This document shows positions 1 through 6,822 of a DNA stretch of 8,914 nt, one piece after another. Position 1 is the stretch's first letter. Each line of letters begins with the position of its first letter. The DNA comes from Flavisolibacter sp. (GTDB lineage: Bacteria; Bacteroidota; Bacteroidia; Chitinophagales; Chitinophagaceae), in assembly GCA_025936195.1 (NCBI GenBank), contig JAICTW010000060.1:1-8914 (forward strand). The letters are read 5' to 3'. The notes under the pieces were generated by a model that searched no databases, was not told the DNA's origin, and saw nothing but the letters and a program-made list of their open reading frames with translations. A program made the position numbers and the translations under genes.

Positions 1-381
1 AACGATTTAAAATACTTAAAAGCAAAAGTGGAAGCGGGGGCCGAATACATTACCACGCAAATGTTCTTCGACAATCAGAAGTATTTTGATTTTGTAAAAG
101 CCTGCCGTGCGGCCGGCATCAACATTCCGGTGATCCCTGGAATAAAACCCATCAGTACCAAAAAACAACTCACCATTATCCCAAGAACTTTTCATGTTGA
201 TATTCCTGAAGAACTTTCCTCAGAAATTTTGAAATGCAAAACCGATGCAGAAGTAGAAATTGTAGGAACAGAATGGTTGCTGAAGCAATCCAAAGAATTA
301 AAAAAGGCAGGCGTTCCCTGTTTGCATTATTACACTTTGGGAAAACCACAGATGGTGGCGAAGGTGGTGAGAGAGTTGTAA
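1..381 (+). CDS. metF: methylenetetrahydrofolate reductase, C-terminal part
   Basis: This is the last 126 codons of MetF, the cytosolic flavoenzyme that reduces 5,10-methylene-THF to 5-methyl-THF for methionine synthesis. The frame is open from base 1, so the 5' end lies outside the window; the GTG at 28 is an internal valine, not a start. Visible family landmarks are KVEAGAEYITTQMFFDN (residues 9-25 of the fragment), which matches the AGA-x-TQ-FFD strand of the TIM barrel with the substrate-side Gln, then IPVIPGIKPI, and near the end LHYYTLGKPQMV, equivalent to the FYTLN/FYTMGK segment of known MetF proteins. The C-terminus ends shortly after that motif, as in full-length bacterial enzymes, so this end is intact. 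The gene converges on the SurA-like gene and the two share a palindromic terminator. Nothing in the fragment indicates regulation or decay. Confidence 0.95.
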   Translation, partial: NDLKYLKAKVEAGAEYITTQMFFDNQKYFDFVKACRAAGINIPVIPGIKPISTKKQLTIIPRTFHVDIPEELSSEILKCKTDAEVEIVGTEWLLKQSKELKKAGVPCLHYYTLGKPQMVAKVVREL

Positions 382-398
382 ATCAAGAACATTTTGAT

Positions 399-433
399 AA
401 AAGAAAAGCTTCCTTCCCGGAAGCTTTTCTTTT
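399..433. terminator. bidirectional rho-independent terminator between convergent genes
   Basis: A perfect 15-bp inverted repeat (399-413 with 419-433) encloses a 5-base loop, ttccc. The outer stem is A-rich on the left and T-rich on the right, so each strand reads a stem ending in a T-rich run. It starts 18 bases after the metF stop and lies 21 bases beyond the stop of the minus-strand isomerase gene, the expected place for a shared terminator. Seen directly; function is inferred. Confidence 0.85.
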
Positions 434-454
434 TGAATTCAGTTATTAGGAAGA

Positions 455-2392
455 TTAATACTTTTTCTGTTTAATCAACTCATCCCACAGTTTCTCATTG
501 ATGCGGACCGGATATTTTTTCTTCAACTGGTCCACCCAGTTCTTTTCCAGTTCTATTTGATAATCGTTGATCACTAAACCCCTTGCATCGGCAAAGCTGC
601 GCGGCTCTGTTTTGTTATAGTTGCGAATGATGTAAGCAAAGGAGGCCGTGTTATCAGCTTTGTTTAATAAAGGCGTTGTAATAATGCCCGTTTGCAAAAC
701 CTGTTTTGACGGATTGGGAATTTGCGCTAGTTCAAACCTTGAAGAATCGGCTGCTATTTTTTCGCCATAGCCATTAGCCAGTTCACGCCAGGTGGCCGGT
801 GATTTTTTTACTTCATTTCTGAAAGTGTTTGCCGTGGTCATATCATTGGCATAAAAGATCACTGCATCTACACTGGGTTTCCAGTTGTATTTAGTTCTGT
901 TCTTCTCAAAATAATTGACAAGCGCTGCTGAATCGGTTTGTGCCGGTCCCCAAACCTCTCTTTGCATGATCTCGAAAAATAAATTGCCGTCCTTGAATTC
1001 GTTCATCTGCTCTCTGAACTCTTCACTGTATTTTTCCAGATTGGTTTGATAATAATCAAGTGCCATTGCCTGAACAAATTCATTCCACAATTGCGGATAC
1101 GATTTCATCCCGCTGCCGTCCGATTTATAACGGAATGTTTGTGCATAGTTGATCCAGTTAGAAACCGAAAAGTCTTTATTGCCCACTTGAAATAAAGAAG
1201 AAGTACTGGTAAGATGAACAGGCACTCCTGTTGCTCTGTAATTTAAAAGGCTGTCAGACAAAGCCCAGAGTTCAGCATCGGTGAAAGTCGCTCTTTTAAA
1301 ACCGGCATCTTTCAAAATTTTATTTGCCAGCAAAACCTTTGTTGTGTTAATGCGATCGCTTTGCTCTACTTTACTGTGCAGGATCTCCATTGCTTTTGAA
1401 TCGCTTTTGCTAAGTGGCGGCACCTTGCCAATCAGCTTTACAATATGATAACCATGTGATGTTAAAAAGGGCTTGCTGATAGCGCCATTCTTAGGAAGTG
1501 TGTACACCACATTTTCAAAAACAGGACCGTACTCGCCTACTCCAATATCCTGCATTTGCCCATTAGCTGCTGCAGAAACAACGTCATTGCTGAACTTAGC
1601 AGCCAGTGTTGCAAAATCATCTCCTTTCAGCAAGCGGTTGTAAATAGAATCGGCCAGTTTTTTATCTGCTGCTTTTACTGAAGCATCTGCATTGGGCGGA
1701 AATGCAATAAGGATTTGTGCAGCTTTTATCTTTCCGGGATCTTTTCTTTCTCCGAGGTTTTTAAAAATATGATAGCCTGCTTTCGAGCGGTGAACGGAAG
1801 AAGTCTTTCCAACCGCAGTAAAATAAGCAAGGTTCTCTAACTCGTAAGGTAAAGTAAATACTGTGATCCAATTAAGATCGCCGCCGTTTTCTTTGGCGGA
1901 AGGATCGTCGGAGTATTGTTTAGCCACTTCTGAAAAACTGGCGCCCTTTTTTAATTGCTGCTGGACTTCTGCTAATTTTTTCAAGGCAGCAACAGAATCA
2001 ACAATTCCGTTTTGTTGAAAGCTGATGAAAATGTGCGCCAGGTGAATATCCTTTTGCGAACGTGTGACGGCTTCGTCCACTAATTTGTTTACAGCTTCTT
2101 TATCATTCAGGTAATTAGGCAATATCTGCTGACGAAGATTTTCCAGATCAGAGACCATCTGTGGCAGGGTATCGTAACCTCTTTCTTTGGCTTCTTTTAT
2201 TTTTAGCCTTGATGCAATGTAGAGGTTGAGATAATCCCTGAATGCTTTTTCGCTTCTTGTGTTGGTTTTGTTCTTGTTGTAGGCTCTTAAAAACTCTTTT
2301 ACCGAAACCGAATCATTTCCATAATGGAAAATGGTTTGTGCTGATAAAGAGAAAGAGATCAGCACACAAAAGGCAGTGATCAGTTGTTTCAT
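455..2392 (-). CDS. SurA-like periplasmic peptidyl-prolyl isomerase/chaperone with parvulin domains
   Basis: Predicted exported parvulin-type prolyl isomerase, probably a periplasmic chaperone for outer-membrane proteins. I chose the ATG at 2392 because it begins a clean signal peptide (MKQLITAFCVLISFSLSAQ); an ATG at 2446 adds 18 polar residues in front of it and is less likely. From 2392 the protein has 645 residues. A SurA-N-like helical region (about 20-110) is followed by two PpiC/rotamase domains. The first (about 115-213) has HLAHIFI, FSEVAKQYSDDPSA, GGDL and AGYHIFK; the second (about 221-320) has KAAQILIAF, FATLAAKFSND and HGYHIVK. The remaining 300 residues look like a second, degenerate SurA-N plus parvulin module (see findings). 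It is longer than E. coli SurA (about 430). It lies 88 bases downstream of the thioredoxin-like gene on the same strand, probably co-transcribed. The family is secure; the client proteins are unknown. Confidence 0.9.
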   Translation of the reverse strand: MKQLITAFCVLISFSLSAQTIFHYGNDSVSVKEFLRAYNKNKTNTRSEKAFRDYLNLYIASRLKIKEAKERGYDTLPQMVSDLENLRQQILPNYLNDKEAVNKLVDEAVTRSQKDIHLAHIFISFQQNGIVDSVAALKKLAEVQQQLKKGASFSEVAKQYSDDPSAKENGGDLNWITVFTLPYELENLAYFTAVGKTSSVHRSKAGYHIFKNLGERKDPGKIKAAQILIAFPPNADASVKAADKKLADSIYNRLLKGDDFATLAAKFSNDVVSAAANGQMQDIGVGEYGPVFENVVYTLPKNGAISKPFLTSHGYHIVKLIGKVPPLSKSDSKAMEILHSKVEQSDRINTTKVLLANKILKDAGFKRATFTDAELWALSDSLLNYRATGVPVHLTSTSSLFQVGNKDFSVSNWINYAQTFRYKSDGSGMKSYPQLWNEFVQAMALDYYQTNLEKYSEEFREQMNEFKDGNLFFEIMQREVWGPAQTDSAALVNYFEKNRTKYNWKPSVDAVIFYANDMTTANTFRNEVKKSPATWRELANGYGEKIAADSSRFELAQIPNPSKQVLQTGIITTPLLNKADNTASFAYIIRNYNKTEPRSFADARGLVINDYQIELEKNWVDQLKKKYPVRINEKLWDELIKQKKY

Positions 2393-2480
2393 CCGATATT
2401 TTTTATTGTTTTCAGCCGGATCGAACCTCGATGATAAAAATTTCATTCAGTAAAGCATGGAAATTTCTTCAATTCCGGTT

Positions 2481-3908
2481 TCATAGCGATTTATTGTTCT
2501 GCCGGTAGCTTAGAATTTCATCAATCTGTTCCAGCGTCAGCTTTTTTGCAATAATGCGCTTGTCCTTGTCAAGCAGATACAAAGTAGGAAAACTTTGCAC
2601 ATCGTACAATTGTGAATAGCTGGGAATACCGGCGCTGGTCCTTGCCTGGTCAGCTTCTTTAGAATAATAAACATGCGTCCAGCCATTCAAATGATGTTCA
2701 TGAATAAAATTCAGCCAGTCCAGTTTTTTCCCATCGGTCTCTCTGGCCATTCCAAAAAATTTCAGCCCCAGATCCTTCCATCTCGCCTGATAAGCGCTGT
2801 CCAGCTTGGGAACAATTTCTTTACAATGACTGCAGGTAGGATCCCAAATCACCACCAATGTATAAGGCGCCTGCAGTGAATAGAGTTTTGTTGTTTTTCC
2901 TGCCGTATCAGGCAATTCAATATCGGAAGCTTCAGTGCCGAGAATGTTGGACATTAAACTATATGCACGGTTGCTGATTGTTTTCATTCCGGCATCCGTA
3001 AGCCAGGGATATTTTTTTTGGGAGAAATAATTTTCGAACAAATGAACAAACACTTTATCCTCCCACATGTATTTCTGGTTGAGATAACGGTTGACAAATT
3101 TGAGCAGCAAAAATTTTTGCATTTCATCATTGATGCTGGCATAGCCCAACATGTAATCCAATTCTTTTATCACCGAATCGGCAGAAGGATATACCAATTG
3201 CTCCATGTATTTGTCAATGCGGCTTTCGAAGAAAGGCGTGCGGATCAAACGGTCGTCATAAAAATTAACGCCATCCCAATAATGCTGTTTGTAATAATGA
3301 TAAGCAAAGAGTGAATCTTTTTTTGCAGCCGGATCGTTTTGCGGAACATCGGGTTCTTTCATTGCCTTCAGCAAAGTAGCCAGCAAACCGTTACCGTCTT
3401 TGGCAATAATATCACTTCTGTATTTCTGTATCTTTTTGTTGAGAACTTCAATTTGACCGTTGATCTTTATAGAATCGGCTGCACTTCCTTTTCCTCTTTG
3501 TTTAAATAAAGAATCGAGCACCGAACCGTTCTTCATCATGTATTGCTGGTAGGTTTTGAACTCCACATTCTCAGGGGAGTTTTGAAAACCGAGGGCCTGA
3601 ATTTTTGCCGTATCGGCAGTAAGGGAAAATTTTTGGTTCTTGTCAATTAAGAATTCAAAATTATGGGCCCGATCAGGGTAGCCAATGAGGTAAATACCGC
3701 CGCCCAATTTTTTATCGCCTTTGAAAACCGCTTCGCTTTTATCATTGAGCTTTGCCGAATCAATGATGGGCAATTGTTTTCCATAATAATGACCAAGATA
3801 GATGTATTGATTTTTAAAAGGCTTCAGCGTAACCTTTATCTCATATCCGTTTTGAGAAAAACAAAACAGGCTTACCAGTGAAAAAAGGGCGGTGGCTATA
3901 TATTTCAT
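2481..3908 (-). CDS. exported TlpA-like thiol-disulfide oxidoreductase (DUF4369 / DUF5106 / thioredoxin)
   Basis: A 475-residue exported redox protein of a type common in Bacteroidetes. Residues 1-19 are a signal peptide ending in FSQ. There is no lipobox, although many relatives are lipoproteins. Residues about 20-110 form a DUF4369-like beta-rich domain (typical phrases YIYLGHYYGK and GIYLIGYPD). Residues about 115-325 are a helical, DUF5106-like segment. Residues about 328-470 are the thioredoxin/TlpA fold: VVIWDPTCSHCKEIVPKL carries the CSHC redox pair (C359, C362), and SFPTLYLLDKD carries the cis-proline (P441). It probably reduces or exchanges disulfides in periplasmic or surface proteins; its partner is not evident. 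It sits 110 bases downstream of uppS and 88 bases upstream of the SurA-like gene, suggesting a small envelope-folding pair. The domain calls rest on recognition of sequence style, without a profile search; the thioredoxin part is the surest. Confidence 0.88.
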   Translation of the reverse strand: MKYIATALFSLVSLFCFSQNGYEIKVTLKPFKNQYIYLGHYYGKQLPIIDSAKLNDKSEAVFKGDKKLGGGIYLIGYPDRAHNFEFLIDKNQKFSLTADTAKIQALGFQNSPENVEFKTYQQYMMKNGSVLDSLFKQRGKGSAADSIKINGQIEVLNKKIQKYRSDIIAKDGNGLLATLLKAMKEPDVPQNDPAAKKDSLFAYHYYKQHYWDGVNFYDDRLIRTPFFESRIDKYMEQLVYPSADSVIKELDYMLGYASINDEMQKFLLLKFVNRYLNQKYMWEDKVFVHLFENYFSQKKYPWLTDAGMKTISNRAYSLMSNILGTEASDIELPDTAGKTTKLYSLQAPYTLVVIWDPTCSHCKEIVPKLDSAYQARWKDLGLKFFGMARETDGKKLDWLNFIHEHHLNGWTHVYYSKEADQARTSAGIPSYSQLYDVQSFPTLYLLDKDKRIIAKKLTLEQIDEILSYRQNNKSL

Positions 3909-4018
3909 AAGACAAGTATGGCTCGTAAAAATAATAGAAAAAGAAGGGAAACCTGGTTAAAGAGTTGCAAATAGCTTCTTCCCCTGGTAAGGCTAAACTA
4001 TTACATCCTTAAAAAGAA

Positions 4019-4768
4019 TCATGCAGAAGCTATCTGTTCACCTGTTTTACCAAACCTTCGTTCCCTGCTTTGATAATCAATAATGGCCTCATACAGGTTC
4101 TGTTTTCTGAAATCGGGCCAGCGGACATTGGTAAAATAAAGCTCGGCGTAAGCCAGTTGGTACAATAAAAAATTGCTGATACGGTATTCGCCGCTGGTAC
4201 GGATCATCAGTTCAGGATCGGGAAAATCACTTGTACAGAGGTATTGTTGCAATGTGTCCTGATTGATCTCTTCAACTTTAAGGCTGCCGTTCTTCACTTG
4301 CCATGCAATATTTTTAACGGCATTCAGCAATTCCCATCTTCCACTATAGCTAAGCGCCATTATAAGATTAAGGCCTGTATTGATCCTTGTAATCTCAAGG
4401 GCTTCCTTTAATTCTTTTCTTGCATAATCGGGAAGCATAGCCAGATCGCCAATGACGTGAAGGCGAATGTTATTCTTGTTAAGACTTTCAACCTCGTTAC
4501 GGATAGTGGTAACCAAAAGCTCCATCAGGCCTACTACTTCATATTGAGGACGGTCCCAATTTTCAGTGGAGAATGCATAAAGGGTGAGGTATTCAATTCC
4601 CAATTCGGCACAGCCTTCTACAATATCGCGGACACTTTCTACTCCGTGATAATGTCCGAACAAGCGGTCCTGCCCCTGTTCTTTGGCCCATCTCCCATTG
4701 CCGTCCATAATAATGGCAATGTGCCTGGGTAATCTTTGTTTATCTATTTGTTGTAAAAGTTCCGGCAT
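4019..4768 (-). CDS. uppS: isoprenyl transferase (di-trans,poly-cis-undecaprenyl-diphosphate synthase)
   Basis: Cytosolic cis-prenyltransferase that extends farnesyl diphosphate with isopentenyl diphosphate to undecaprenyl diphosphate, the lipid carrier for peptidoglycan and surface polysaccharides. The length of 249 residues is typical. Conserved blocks are in order: HIAIIMDGNGRWA (16-28) with the catalytic Asp22, the G38-H39 and HGVESVR stretch (41-47), YLTLYAFSTENW (60-71), SYSGRWE (140-146), and DPELMIRTSGEYRISNFLLY (184-203) with the diphosphate-binding Arg190. YAELYF follows (207-212), with Glu209 at the magnesium position. The ATG at 4768 precedes a short normal N-terminus and there is no good alternative; no Shine-Dalgarno sequence is visible, which is usual in this phylum. 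A terminator and a promoter-like element lie upstream, so it probably leads a transcript that continues into the thioredoxin-like and SurA-like genes. In many Bacteroidetes uppS is followed by bamA; here it is not. Confidence 0.97.
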   Translation of the reverse strand: MPELLQQIDKQRLPRHIAIIMDGNGRWAKEQGQDRLFGHYHGVESVRDIVEGCAELGIEYLTLYAFSTENWDRPQYEVVGLMELLVTTIRNEVESLNKNNIRLHVIGDLAMLPDYARKELKEALEITRINTGLNLIMALSYSGRWELLNAVKNIAWQVKNGSLKVEEINQDTLQQYLCTSDFPDPELMIRTSGEYRISNFLLYQLAYAELYFTNVRWPDFRKQNLYEAIIDYQSRERRFGKTGEQIASA

Positions 4769-4803
4769 TTATCAGATCATCGTTTTGTTGGCAATTTCGT
4801 GAG

Positions 4804-4811
4804 CAAAATTA
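4804..4811 (-). promoter_or_regulatory. candidate Bacteroidetes -7 element upstream of uppS
   Basis: On the minus strand this reads TAATTTTG, an exact match to the Bacteroidetes primary-sigma -7 consensus TAnnTTTG. It ends 35 bases before the uppS ATG, leaving room for a short leader. There is no exact TTTG at the -33 position; only a T-rich run lies at about the right distance. It sits downstream of the terminator of the preceding gene, which makes a separate uppS promoter plausible. An exact 8-base degenerate match can occur by chance. Confidence 0.42.
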
Positions 4812-4851
4812 ATCAGCGATTCAACGCAGTCTTAAAAAAACAGGAAACCAC

Positions 4852-4879
4852 AAAAAAAGCACAGACTCCTCTGTGCTTT
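4852..4879 (-). terminator. rho-independent terminator after the PorG-like gene
   Basis: The minus strand reads a 10-bp perfect stem (4879-4870 with 4865-4856) around a 4-base loop, running into seven consecutive T residues (complement of the A run at 4852-4858). It begins 24 bases past the stop codon of the DUF6089 gene. The GC-containing stem, tight loop and T tract make this the clearest one-directional terminator in the window. It should end transcripts arriving from nadK and the PorG-like gene. Confidence 0.85.
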
Positions 4880-4903
4880 GCGGTAGTTTATTCTTTCACA
4901 ATC

Positions 4904-5746
4904 TCAATTTACCGTAGGGCATTTATACGATTGCAAGTTGAAGCTAACGTAAAACATAGCTGTTGCAAACTGGTCTTTGTTCTGGCTGTTCCCTCTTTGT
5001 CTTCCCTTAATACCAATAGGCGTCCCTGTTTCGTATGATCTGTCGGACAACAATAAAGCCGGACTTGGCGTTCCATCGGGATTGGGAGGGAAAACACCCG
5101 GCTCAACATAGGTCTTACTTACATCGTCCAGATAATCGGTATTGGTAAAACGATGAACAATTTCAAATCCAATATTGATCCTGTCATTAAAAGCATACTT
5201 AACACCAACTCCAAATGGAATGGCCATGGCCATGGAGCTGTAAGGCTTACGATCGGGATAGGCTGAACTCCCCTGGCCTTCCGTACCTAATTGGCGCAAA
5301 AAAAATTTCTGCCCGTTCAGGTAAGCATAAGGATCGTAATTAAAAGCACTGACACCAAAGGTTACATAGGGTGTGAAGCTGAAATCAGGATCACCCGGCA
5401 TAAAGCGGTAAAAATTAAAATCGCCTTGTAAGCCTAATTCCCAAACCTTGGTATTAAAGCTCAGGTTTCTGCGGTGCATGTATTCGTTATGCGTGTTATA
5501 AACATCGGAATATCCAAGCTGTACAAAATTTCCAGATATGCGTAGAGCAATATAATTCCCAAAATTTTTACGGAAGAAAAGTCCGGCAGCTAACTTGGGA
5601 CGATTCAGTTTTGCCCTTGTATTCAAATCACCGAAATAATGTCCGGCACCAAGGCCCACACCAAATTCGCCTTCCTGCACAATTGAATTTTGTGCAAGCA
5701 ATGAAAAGGGTAAGCAGATAATTAGGGTTATCAATAAGTGTCTCAT
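4904..5746 (-). CDS. DUF6089 family outer-membrane beta-barrel protein, PorG-like
   Basis: A 280-residue predicted outer-membrane protein. Residues 1-19 are a signal peptide ending in LLAQ. The mature part opens with EGEFGVGLGAGHYFGDLN (about 26-43), a typical start of DUF6089/PorG proteins, and continues as alternating aromatic and glycine-rich strands such as AAGLFFRKNFG, FTPYVTFGVSAFNYDP and IPFGVGVKYAFND. This suits a small 8- to 10-strand barrel. PorG is an outer-membrane component tied to the type IX secretion system in Porphyromonas gingivalis. The family, and its usual place beside nadK and uppS, supports homology, but a type IX role here is inference because no other T9SS gene is in view. 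A long loop rich in Pro, Gly and Ser lies near residues 215-255. The C-terminus (KCPTVN) lacks the terminal Phe common in barrels. It lies 148 bases downstream of nadK and is followed by its own terminator. Confidence 0.8.
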   Translation of the reverse strand: MRHLLITLIICLPFSLLAQNSIVQEGEFGVGLGAGHYFGDLNTRAKLNRPKLAAGLFFRKNFGNYIALRISGNFVQLGYSDVYNTHNEYMHRRNLSFNTKVWELGLQGDFNFYRFMPGDPDFSFTPYVTFGVSAFNYDPYAYLNGQKFFLRQLGTEGQGSSAYPDRKPYSSMAMAIPFGVGVKYAFNDRINIGFEIVHRFTNTDYLDDVSKTYVEPGVFPPNPDGTPSPALLLSDRSYETGTPIGIKGRQRGNSQNKDQFATAMFYVSFNLQSYKCPTVN

Positions 5747-5782
5747 AAATGTCCAATAAGATTAGCTGTAAATTCCTTAACG

Positions 5783-5813
5783 CAAAATAGCACCATTTGT
5801 TATTAAAGGCAAG
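5783..5813 (-). promoter_or_regulatory. weak promoter candidate upstream of the PorG-like gene
   Basis: The minus strand has CTTG (5813-5810), a 20-base spacer, then TATTTTG (5789-5783), 36 bases before the ATG. This approximates the Bacteroidetes TTTG / TAnnTTTG promoter, but each element is one base off. The spacer and the distance to the start are similar to those expected. It is a tentative call only. Confidence 0.28.
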
Positions 5814-5831
5814 AATTTATTGAGAGCTGGG

Positions 5832-5866
5832 AGTTTACAGTTTACGGTTGCCAGTTTACAGTCAGC
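5832..5866. repeat. 7-bp tandem repeat, AGTTTAC type, downstream of nadK
   Basis: Five consecutive heptamers in strict 7-base register: agtttac, agtttac, ggttgcc, agtttac, agtcagc. Three are identical and two are degenerate. The array lies in the 148-base gap between nadK and the PorG-like gene. An inverted copy, gtaaact, sits at 5888-5894, next to the nadK stop codon. The function is unknown; it resembles a decayed microsatellite or a small intergenic repeat element. Confidence 0.7.
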
Positions 5867-5894
5867 AGACCATAATTGCTGGTAAATGTAAACT
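5853..5894 (-). other. imperfect hairpin just after the nadK stop
   Basis: The 8-base arm agtttaca (5853-5860) is the exact reverse complement of 5887-5894. Inside it, cagca (5863-5867) pairs with tgctg (5877-5881) around a 9-base loop. The result is an interrupted stem immediately 3' of nadK on the minus strand. It has no T tract, so it is a poor intrinsic terminator; it could protect the 3' end of the RNA or merely reflect the repeat family. The pairing is seen; its role is not. Confidence 0.4.
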
Positions 5895-6773
5895 CTAATT
5901 CCTCTTATCCAATCCCCAGGAAAGTTTATTGCGCAGTGTTTGAAGAAAATTGTTTTCGTTGAGTCTGACGAGGTTCATCATAAAATTTTCCCGTCTTATG
6001 GCAAGCAAAACGTTCTTGTCCACAATTTCACGCCTTGAATCCAGGGCACAAATAATGTTATCGGAGCGACTTTCGATTTCGAAAGAAACAATGGTACTGT
6101 CGGGAATAATAATAGAGCGGACATTCAGATTGTGCGGAGCAATGGGTGTGATCACAAAGCTGGAGGACTCCGGGAAAACCACGGGCCCATTGCAACTGAG
6201 CGAATAACCTGTGGAACCGGTAGGCGTTGCCAGGATCAATCCGTCGGCCCAATAAGTGTTTAATAATTCACCATTGAAATAAGTATGGATCTTGATCATT
6301 GGGTCCGTATCTCTTTTATGAATGGCAAATTCATTCAGTGCATAAGGAACATCGTTGAACAAAGGAATATTCGAATCTAAGTGGATCAGGGTCCTTCTGT
6401 CAATTATATAGGAACGTCGTGCCAGTGCCTGAACGGCTGTTACCATTTCATCGCGGCCGATACCTGCTAAAAAACCAAGCCTTCCGAAATTGATACCTAC
6501 GACAGGAATCTTTTTGTTTTTGACAAGGGTTACTGTGTCCAGCAAAGTTCCATCACCACCAAGGCTGATCACAAAATCAATTTCTTCTGTTAGATCGGTA
6601 TGGTTTGAAAAGGTTTCTGTAGAAGAGGGAAGAGAAATATTGGGTTTGATGGTTTGCAGAAAGGGTTCAAAGACTACAGGAATAATTTCTTCTTTATCCA
6701 GTTCATTAAAAAACAACTGAACATCTTGTTGCTGAGTTGATTCCATTACCCTGCTGTAAATGGCTACCTTCAT
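5895..6773 (-). CDS. nadK: NAD kinase
   Basis: ATP-NAD kinase that phosphorylates NAD to NADP in the cytosol. The 292-residue length is normal. Diagnostic motifs are the GGDGT phosphate-binding motif (72-76) preceded by a hydrophobic strand, GINFGRLGFLAG (93-104), NE in ALNEFAIHKR (145-154), WADGLILATPTGSTGYSLSCNGP (175-197, the NAD-binding core), and IAPHNLNVRSIIIPD (211-225). The ending LRNKLSWGLDKRN is a familiar C-terminus in Bacteroidetes NAD kinases. The start MKVAIYSR at 6773 begins the first beta strand and is the only sensible choice; no Shine-Dalgarno sequence is visible. It lies 86 bases downstream of the Omp85-like gene, and both flanking gaps carry AGTTTAC-type repeats. Placement before a DUF6089 gene and uppS is a familiar arrangement in this phylum. 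Catalytic residues appear intact. Confidence 0.97.
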   Translation of the reverse strand: MKVAIYSRVMESTQQQDVQLFFNELDKEEIIPVVFEPFLQTIKPNISLPSSTETFSNHTDLTEEIDFVISLGGDGTLLDTVTLVKNKKIPVVGINFGRLGFLAGIGRDEMVTAVQALARRSYIIDRRTLIHLDSNIPLFNDVPYALNEFAIHKRDTDPMIKIHTYFNGELLNTYWADGLILATPTGSTGYSLSCNGPVVFPESSSFVITPIAPHNLNVRSIIIPDSTIVSFEIESRSDNIICALDSRREIVDKNVLLAIRRENFMMNLVRLNENNFLQTLRNKLSWGLDKRN

Positions 6774-6782
6774 TTGGAAAAA

Positions 6783-6822
6783 TGGTTCACAAGTTTACAA
6801 GTTCAAAAGTTTACGGGTCAAA
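6783..6822. repeat. 8-bp tandem repeat, AAGTTTAC type, upstream of nadK
   Basis: Five octamers in strict 8-base register: tggttcac, aagtttac, aagttcaa, aagtttac, gggtcaaa. Two are identical and the others are related variants. The 9-mer agtttacgg is shared exactly with the repeat on the other side of nadK (5839-5847 and 6808-6816). It occupies about half of the 86-base gap and lies 10 bases upstream of the nadK start codon, so it would fall in any nadK leader RNA. Confidence 0.65.

Noticed and set aside
234..449. A 71-codon + strand frame overlapping the metF end
   Set aside because: It overlaps metF in another frame and runs through the terminator hairpin; its ending is translated terminator sequence.
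2393..2446. An 18-codon N-terminal extension of the SurA-like protein from the ATG at 2446
   Set aside because: The extension is polar and would push the signal peptide inward; the ATG at 2392 starts a textbook signal peptide. It cannot be excluded completely.
3018..3314. A 98-codon + strand frame
   Set aside because: It is antisense to the thioredoxin-like gene, without its own start signals or family resemblance.
3951..3990. Short direct repeat cctggttaa / cctggtaa between uppS and the thioredoxin-like gene
   Set aside because: Only about 7 identical bases, two copies and no dyad; this is within chance expectation.
5825..5894. CRISPR-like array
   Set aside because: Units are 7 bases and contiguous, without spacers, and no cas genes are present.
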